Below, in pieces: positions 59,410 through 64,000 of a stretch of DNA of 64,000 bases. Numbering within the stretch: the first letter of the stretch is position 1; every line of letters starts with the position of its first letter. The stretch comes from Streptomyces xanthophaeus. GTDB lineage: Bacteria > Actinomycetota > Actinomycetes > Streptomycetales > Streptomycetaceae. Both the position numbers and the translations under genes were made by a program. The stretch spans positions 1,426,001-1,490,000 of the forward strand of contig NZ_CP076543.1 of assembly GCF_030440515.1 (NCBI RefSeq), in the 5' to 3' direction. A model generated the notes under the pieces. It had not been told where the DNA came from, searched no databases, and saw only the letters and a program-made list of their open reading frames with translations.

Positions 59410-60258
59410 GTGAACCAGGTCCCCGCCATCAAGCTCAACAACGGCACGCTCATGCCCCAGCTCGGCTACGGCGTCTGGCAGGTGCCGGACGCGGAGGCGG
59501 AGCGCGCCGTCGGGACCGCCCTGGAGGCGGGATACCGCAGCATCGACACGGCCGCCATCTACGGCAACGAGGCGGGCACCGGAAAGGCCGTCGCCGCTTC
59601 CGGGCTGGCCCGCGAGGAGCTGTTCGTCACCACCAAGCTGTGGAACGGCCCGAAGCAGAAGTGGGGCCGGGACCAGGTGCTGCGCGCCTTCGACGACTCC
59701 CTCGCCAAGCTGCGCCTCGACCATGTCGACCTGTACCTGATCCACTGGCCGCGTCCGATGCGCGACGATTTCGTCGCCATCTGGAAGACCTTCGAGGAGA
59801 TCGCGGCGAGCGGGCGCGCCAAGGCGGTCGGCGTGTCGAACTTCCGCCCGGCCGACCTGGAGCGCATCGCCGCCGAGAGCGAGCTGGTCCCGGCCGTGAA
59901 CCAGGTCGAGCTGCACCCGCTCTTCCCGCAGGCCGAGCTGCGCGCCGTGCACGCCCGGCGCGGGATCGCCACCGAGGCCTGGTCGCCGCTGGGCCAGGGC
60001 AAGGAGCTGCTGACCCTCCCCGCCGTGACGGCGATCGCCGCCGCGTACGGCCGCAGCGCCGCGCAGGTGGTGCTCCGCTGGCACCTGCAGCACGGGAACA
60101 TCGTGATCCCGAAGTCGGTGACGCCCGCGCGCATCCGGGAGAACCTGGACGTGTTCGGCTTCGAACTGGCGGCCGCGGACATGGCGGCTCTGGACGCCCT
60201 GGGCGCGGGCGCGGCGGGCCGCCGGATCGGACCGGACCCGGCCGAATTCGACGTGTGA
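59410..60258 (+). CDS. Aldo/keto reductase (2,5-diketo-D-gluconate reductase-like)
   Basis: 282 residues from GTG. Catalytic residues D46 and Y51 (SIDTAAIYGNE), K76 (TTKLWN) and H112 (LIHWP) are in place, with NADPH-binding IPKSVTPARIRENLDVF near the end. Soluble carbonyl reductase; substrate unknown. It has a gap of 123 bases from the ABC operon and its terminator, so it is separately transcribed. Confidence 0.92.
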   Translation: MNQVPAIKLNNGTLMPQLGYGVWQVPDAEAERAVGTALEAGYRSIDTAAIYGNEAGTGKAVAASGLAREELFVTTKLWNGPKQKWGRDQVLRAFDDSLAKLRLDHVDLYLIHWPRPMRDDFVAIWKTFEEIAASGRAKAVGVSNFRPADLERIAAESELVPAVNQVELHPLFPQAELRAVHARRGIATEAWSPLGQGKELLTLPAVTAIAAAYGRSAAQVVLRWHLQHGNIVIPKSVTPARIRENLDVFGFELAAADMAALDALGAGAAGRRIGPDPAEFDV

Positions 60259-60261
60259 CGG

Positions 60262-60335
60262 GATCCGGGTCGGGGTCCGGGGCCGGGTACGGGTACGGAT
60301 CCCGGCCCGGGTCCGGGTCCGGGTCCGCGCGGTTC
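60262..60335. repeat. Simple-sequence GGGTCC/GGGTAC stretch
   Basis: Iterated 6-base units (GGGTCCGGGTCC and GGGTACGGGTAC) fill most of the gap between convergent genes. No gene seen; likely slippage-prone. Confidence 0.5.
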
Positions 60336-60345
60336 TTCCCGCGGG

Positions 60346-61110
60346 TCAGACGCGTACGAAGCTCCGTATGCGGTACGTCGGCTCCGCGCGCGGGACGTCC
60401 TGGTCCGGCAGCAGTTCCAGCCGGGCCGCCAGCTCCTGCGCGGTGATACCGCGCGGGACGATCCGGGAGGCGTACCGGCCCGCGAGCAGGGACTCGGCGG
60501 AGCCGCGCGGGGTGCGGCCCTGCCCGTGGCCGGTGAAAAGGGCCTCGCCGACCGCGAGCAGGCCCGCCCGGGCCGCGTAGGCCTCGACCTCCCCGGAGGC
60601 GTCCGAGGGGGTCGGGGTGAGGTGCGCGGCGAAGACGGCGTCGATGTCGCTGCCGACGTCGTGCGCCGAGTCCTTGTCCACCGTGGCGAGGAAGACCCCG
60701 CCGGGCCGGAGCACCCGGGCGGCCTCGGCAATCACCGCCGGCACCAGTCCCGGCTCGCGCAGCAGGTGCAGCAGCCACACCGCGCTGACCGCGTCCAGGG
60801 ATTCCGGGCGGACCGGCAGCCGGGCCGCGTCGGCGAGGGTCACCGGGATGCCGCGCCGTGCCGCGATCGCGGCCATGCCGTGGGAGGCGTCCGCGCCCAG
60901 GACGCGCAGGGCGGGGCGGCTGATCCGGCTGGTGACGATGCCGGTGCCGCAGCCGAGATCGAGGAGGGTGTGCGTGTCCGCGGGGAGCAGTTCGAGGACG
61001 GCGGCGGCCGCCGCCTCGGCGCGCGGGATGCCACCGCGGGTGGTGTCGTAGGCCTCGGCCTCGGCGTCGTAGTCGAGCAGGGATCTCACGGACGGTATGT
61101 GCGTGGTCAT
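60346..61110 (-). CDS. SAM-dependent methyltransferase (class I)
   Basis: 254 residues. Motif I LLDLGCGTGIVTSRI (about 49-63), motif II acid in LGADAS, and a motif IV-like AVSAVWLLHLL. The fold is Methyltransf_11/25 type. Substrate unknown. Its ATG shares bases with the stop of the pterin dehydratase gene upstream, so the two are co-translated. Confidence 0.88.
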   Translation of the reverse strand: MTTHIPSVRSLLDYDAEAEAYDTTRGGIPRAEAAAAAVLELLPADTHTLLDLGCGTGIVTSRISRPALRVLGADASHGMAAIAARRGIPVTLADAARLPVRPESLDAVSAVWLLHLLREPGLVPAVIAEAARVLRPGGVFLATVDKDSAHDVGSDIDAVFAAHLTPTPSDASGEVEAYAARAGLLAVGEALFTGHGQGRTPRGSAESLLAGRYASRIVPRGITAQELAARLELLPDQDVPRAEPTYRIRSFVRV

Positions 61111-61415
61111 CAGCTCGCGCCGTGGGCCGGGGCCAGGGCCTCGACGCGTTCGGCGAGGGCGAAGTCGGACTCCGTCACCACCCCGCCGGCGTCATGGCTG
61201 TTCACGGAGAGCCGGACCGTGTTGTAGCCGAGGGTCAGGTCGGAGTGGTGGTTCAACTCCTCCTGGACCGTGGCGATATGGACGACGAGGGCGCTCGCGG
61301 CGAAGTGCGTGCCCAGCCGGTAGGTGCGGAAGATCCGGTCGTCCTCGAAGGACCAGCCGGGGAGCTCCCGCAACCGGTCCTCGATCTCCTTCTGTGACAA
61401 CGGCTCACTCGGCAT
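61110..61415 (-). CDS. 4a-hydroxytetrahydrobiopterin dehydratase (PCD/DCoH)-like
   Basis: 101 residues. Conserved NHHSDL motif with two adjacent histidines (about residues 56-57) and the N-terminal LPGWSFEDDRIFRTY block. PCD recycles pterin cofactor of aromatic amino acid hydroxylases, but many bacteria carry it without such enzymes, where it may have a moonlighting role. Stop codon overlaps the methyltransferase start. Confidence 0.88.
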   Translation of the reverse strand: MPSEPLSQKEIEDRLRELPGWSFEDDRIFRTYRLGTHFAASALVVHIATVQEELNHHSDLTLGYNTVRLSVNSHDAGGVVTESDFALAERVEALAPAHGAS

Positions 61416-61589
61416 GCACCGGCTCCTTTTCCCCGTGACGTGTAGTCAAGGTTCCCACAGTGCACGCCGGACCAATCCTTTCGCGCCATAGTGCGCCCGG
61501 GTACTTCTACACCTTCCAGGTCCGCCGCACCCCCCATATGCTCCTGCGCCGAACGCACTGTTACCAGCGGTAACGAGGGGGCATTCGCC

Positions 61590-63380
61590 ATGACCGGCAC
61601 AGGAAGTTCCAGGCGTACGTTCATCGCGGGCGCGGGCGCGGCGGCCGCCGCCGGGGCGGTCCTGACCGGGCCGGGGGCAGCCCCGGCGGCGGCTGCCGCC
61701 GCGGCCGTACCACCGCCTGCCGGACGGCGTGTCGCGGTGCTCGGCGGCGGGGTGGCGGGCCTGACGGCGGCCCACGAACTCGCCGAGCGCGGCTACGCCG
61801 TGACCGTGTACGAGCGCCGCGCCCTCGGCGGCAAGGCGCGCAGCATGGACGTGCCCGGCAGCGCCCGCGGCGGGCGCCGCCCGCTGCCCGCCGAGCACGG
61901 CTTCCGCTTCATCCCCGGCATCTACCACAACCTGCCCGACACCATGCGGCGCATCCCCTTCCCCGGGAACGCGGCCGGGGTGTGGGACAACCTCGTCGCC
62001 CCGCGCGAGATGATGTTCGCCCGGGCGGCCGGGCGCGAGGACCTGCGCGGGCCCATCCCCTGGCCCGGACACTCCCCCGCCGAGCTGACGCCCGAGGAGA
62101 TCCGGCGGGCCCTCGCCGGCATCCTGCAGACTCTGCTCCGGCTCCCGCCGCACGAGACGGCGTACTTCGTCGACCGCGTGCTGGTCTTCCTCACCAGCTG
62201 CGACGAGCGGCGCGAGGAGGTCTGGGAGCGGACGCCGTGGTGGGACTTCGTGCGCGCGGAGCGGATGTCGAACGAGTACCGGCGCATCCTCGCCGTCGGC
62301 ATCACCCGCAACATCGTGGCGACCAAGGCCGAGGAGGCCTCCACCCGCACGGTCGGCACCCTCGGCGAGGCCTTCGTCCTCAACCTGCTGGGGCGCGGGG
62401 CGGACGGCCCGCCCGACCGGATCCTCAACCTGCCGACCAACGAGGCCTGGATCGACCCCTGGGAGGCCCATCTGCGCTCCCTGGGCGTCGAGTTCAGGAT
62501 CGGCTGGACCGTGCGGGAGGTGCGGTACGCGGGCGGCCGGGTGAGCGGCGTCGCCGTCGAGGGACCGGACGGCGCCGCGCAGACCGTCACCGCCGACCAC
62601 TATGTGAGCGCACTGCCCGTCGAGCACGCCCGCCGCACCTGGAGCGCGGCGCTGCGGGCCGCCGATCCGATGCTGGGGCGCTGCGACAAGCTGGAGACGG
62701 ACTGGATGACCGGCATCCAGTTCTATCTGACCCAGCGGGCCGAGCTGGTGCACGGCCACCTCAACTGCATCGACTCCCCGTGGTCGTTGACGGCGATCCA
62801 GCAGGCCGAGCACTGGCCGTCCCGCGACTTCCCCGCCGACTACGGCGACGGGACGGCGGTCGACTGCCTGTCGGTGGACATCTCCGAGTGGGACAAGCCG
62901 GGGATCCTGTACGGGAAGACGGCCAAGCAGTGCACCCGCGAGGAGGTGGCGCGCGAGGTGTGGGCGCAGCTGAAGGCCTCCCTCAACGACACCGGGCGGA
63001 CCCTGCTGAGCGACTCCACACTGCACTCGTGGTTCCTGGACCCGGGAGTGGACGGCCTCGGCACCCCGCACCCCACCAACCAGGACGAGCTGCTGATCCA
63101 CCCGGTCGGCACCCTGCACAACCGGCCGAGCGCGGGCACCCGCATCCCGAACTTCTTCCTCAGCGGGGACTACGTCGCCGTCGACATCGACCTCGCGACG
63201 ATGGAAGGCGCCAACGCGTCGGCGCGCGCGGCCGTCAACTCCCTGCTCGACCGGGACGGTTCGGGCGCGCCGCGGTGCACGGTCCATCCGATGTACCGGG
63301 CGCCGGAGCTGGAGCCCGCCAAACGGCACGACCGGTGGCGCTACCGTCTCGGTCTGCGGAACGTCTTCGACCTGGGCTGA
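61590..63380 (+). CDS. Tat-exported FAD-dependent amine oxidase / phytoene-desaturase-like protein
   Basis: 596 residues. Twin-arginine signal SSRRTFIAG followed by an alanine-rich hydrophobic stretch; then the FAD motif VAVLGGGVAGLTAAHELAERGYAVTVYERR and AEHGFRFIPGIYHNL. The C-terminal FAD segment is FFLSGDYVAVDIDLATMEGANASARAA. Most like hydroxysqualene dehydroxylase or 15-cis-phytoene desaturase folds. Export by Tat is unusual for this group. RBS GAGGGGG eight bases upstream. Confidence 0.88.
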   Translation: MTGTGSSRRTFIAGAGAAAAAGAVLTGPGAAPAAAAAAAVPPPAGRRVAVLGGGVAGLTAAHELAERGYAVTVYERRALGGKARSMDVPGSARGGRRPLPAEHGFRFIPGIYHNLPDTMRRIPFPGNAAGVWDNLVAPREMMFARAAGREDLRGPIPWPGHSPAELTPEEIRRALAGILQTLLRLPPHETAYFVDRVLVFLTSCDERREEVWERTPWWDFVRAERMSNEYRRILAVGITRNIVATKAEEASTRTVGTLGEAFVLNLLGRGADGPPDRILNLPTNEAWIDPWEAHLRSLGVEFRIGWTVREVRYAGGRVSGVAVEGPDGAAQTVTADHYVSALPVEHARRTWSAALRAADPMLGRCDKLETDWMTGIQFYLTQRAELVHGHLNCIDSPWSLTAIQQAEHWPSRDFPADYGDGTAVDCLSVDISEWDKPGILYGKTAKQCTREEVAREVWAQLKASLNDTGRTLLSDSTLHSWFLDPGVDGLGTPHPTNQDELLIHPVGTLHNRPSAGTRIPNFFLSGDYVAVDIDLATMEGANASARAAVNSLLDRDGSGAPRCTVHPMYRAPELEPAKRHDRWRYRLGLRNVFDLG

Positions 63381-63404
63381 CCCTCCTCGGCTAACGTCGT
63401 GCGC

Positions 63405-64000
63405 ATGACGACGACGAGTGTGGGCACCCTGCTGCGCGCCTGGCGGGAGCGGCGCGGCATCAGCCAGCTGGAGCTGGCGGGCCGCGCCGACTCCTCGTCC
63501 CGGCACATCAGCTTCATCGAGACGGGCCGGTCCCGGCCGAGCGAGGAGATGGTGCTGCGGCTCGCCGGCCATCTGGACGTGCCGATGCGGGAGCGCAACT
63601 CCCTCCTGCTGGCGGCGGGTTACGCCCCGCGCTACGCGCACACCGCGCTGGACGACCCGGCGATGGAGACGCTGCGGGAGGGCATCGCCCGCCTGCTGAC
63701 GGGGTACGAGCCCTATCCCGCCCTGGTCGTGGACGCCGTGTACAACGTCGTCGCCGCCAACCAGGGCATCGCGATGCTGCTGGACGGCCTGCCGGAGCAC
63801 CTGCTGACCCCGCCGCTGAACGCCATGCGGATCACCCTGCACCCCGAGGGCCTGGCCCCGCGGATCCACAACCTCAAGGAGTGGCGCGGGCACCTGCTGG
63901 CCCAGATGGAGCGGCAGATCGCGCTGGCCCGCTCCGAGCCGCTGCGCGCCCTCTACGAGGAGGTGTCGGCCTATCCGGTCGCCGAGCGCCCGGGCGACAG
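63405..64000 (+). CDS. XRE regulator with MmyB-like domain (3' end outside window)
   Basis: 198 residues visible; the frame is still open at the window end. HTH at 8-65 (LLRAWRERRGISQLELAGRADSSSRHISFIETGRSRPS), followed by the MmyB-type domain (YPALVVDAVYNVVAANQGIAMLL, and the MRITLHPEGLAPRIHNL block). It lies 24 bases after the FAD enzyme and could regulate it, or a gene outside. Confidence 0.88.
   Translation, partial: MTTTSVGTLLRAWRERRGISQLELAGRADSSSRHISFIETGRSRPSEEMVLRLAGHLDVPMRERNSLLLAAGYAPRYAHTALDDPAMETLREGIARLLTGYEPYPALVVDAVYNVVAANQGIAMLLDGLPEHLLTPPLNAMRITLHPEGLAPRIHNLKEWRGHLLAQMERQIALARSEPLRALYEEVSAYPVAERPGD

Overview
The window is high-GC actinobacterial chromosome, most likely Streptomyces. 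GTG, TTG and ATGA/GTGA-coupled starts are frequent, the third codon position is strongly G/C, a WhiB-like protein is present, several XRE regulators carry cupin, TPR or MmyB-type domains, and there is a split NHEJ polymerase/ligase pair. One tRNA gene (tRNA-Leu, GAG anticodon) is visible; I see no rRNA and no CRISPR array.

Layout. 1-5 kb: 3' end of an ABC-F ATPase gene, an acyl-ACP desaturase behind a block of CTACG/CGTAG palindromes, and a four-gene translationally coupled operon encoding WXG100-like proteins. 5-11 kb: WhiB-like protein, a TetR regulator and alpha/beta hydrolase sharing an operator-like motif, a decayed stretch, a MarR regulator pair, and divergent LigD-type polymerase and ATP-dependent DNA ligase. 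11-20 kb: two flavoproteins, an XRE-cupin regulator coupled to a NUDIX gene, GPP34 protein, a large MFS exporter, a GH4 glycosidase and an MmyB-type regulator. 20-24.5 kb: XRE / ImmA-IrrE metallopeptidase / MAB_1171c-like membrane protein operon, then two membrane proteins. 24.6-33 kb: a membrane Ser/Thr kinase, a YfcC-type carrier, a two-component system, and a single polypeptide joining a Ser/Thr kinase to an MFS transporter. 33-39.8 kb: polytopic membrane protein, metG, a possible small antisense-oriented transcription unit, a sigma factor coupled to an IclR-like fusion, and a hypothetical gene.

39.85-46.08 kb is a small island at the 3' end of tRNA-Leu. A partial copy of the tRNA 3' end lies at its left border, and the right border holds broken integrase and serine-recombinase fragments. 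Inside are an XRE-TPR regulator, a duplicated-motif protein, two very small proteins, a frameshifted small basic peptide, and a tightly coupled JmjC/cupin oxygenase - aldo/keto reductase - APH-like kinase cassette. This cassette is the best candidate for an undescribed system here.

46-64 kb: LtrA protein, FabH-like synthase, FdhD, a ferredoxin-like protein, a bile-acid-symporter-type carrier divergent from a LysR regulator, an acyl-CoA ligase, and a branched-chain-type ABC importer. The importer's LivH, LivM and LivF parts are fused into one 901-residue protein whose LivM-LivF linker is encoded by a hairpin-rich sequence of intergenic-repeat type. Then follow an aldo/keto reductase, a methyltransferase, a pterin dehydratase, a Tat-exported FAD amine-oxidase/phytoene-desaturase-like enzyme, and the start of an XRE regulator that runs off the end.
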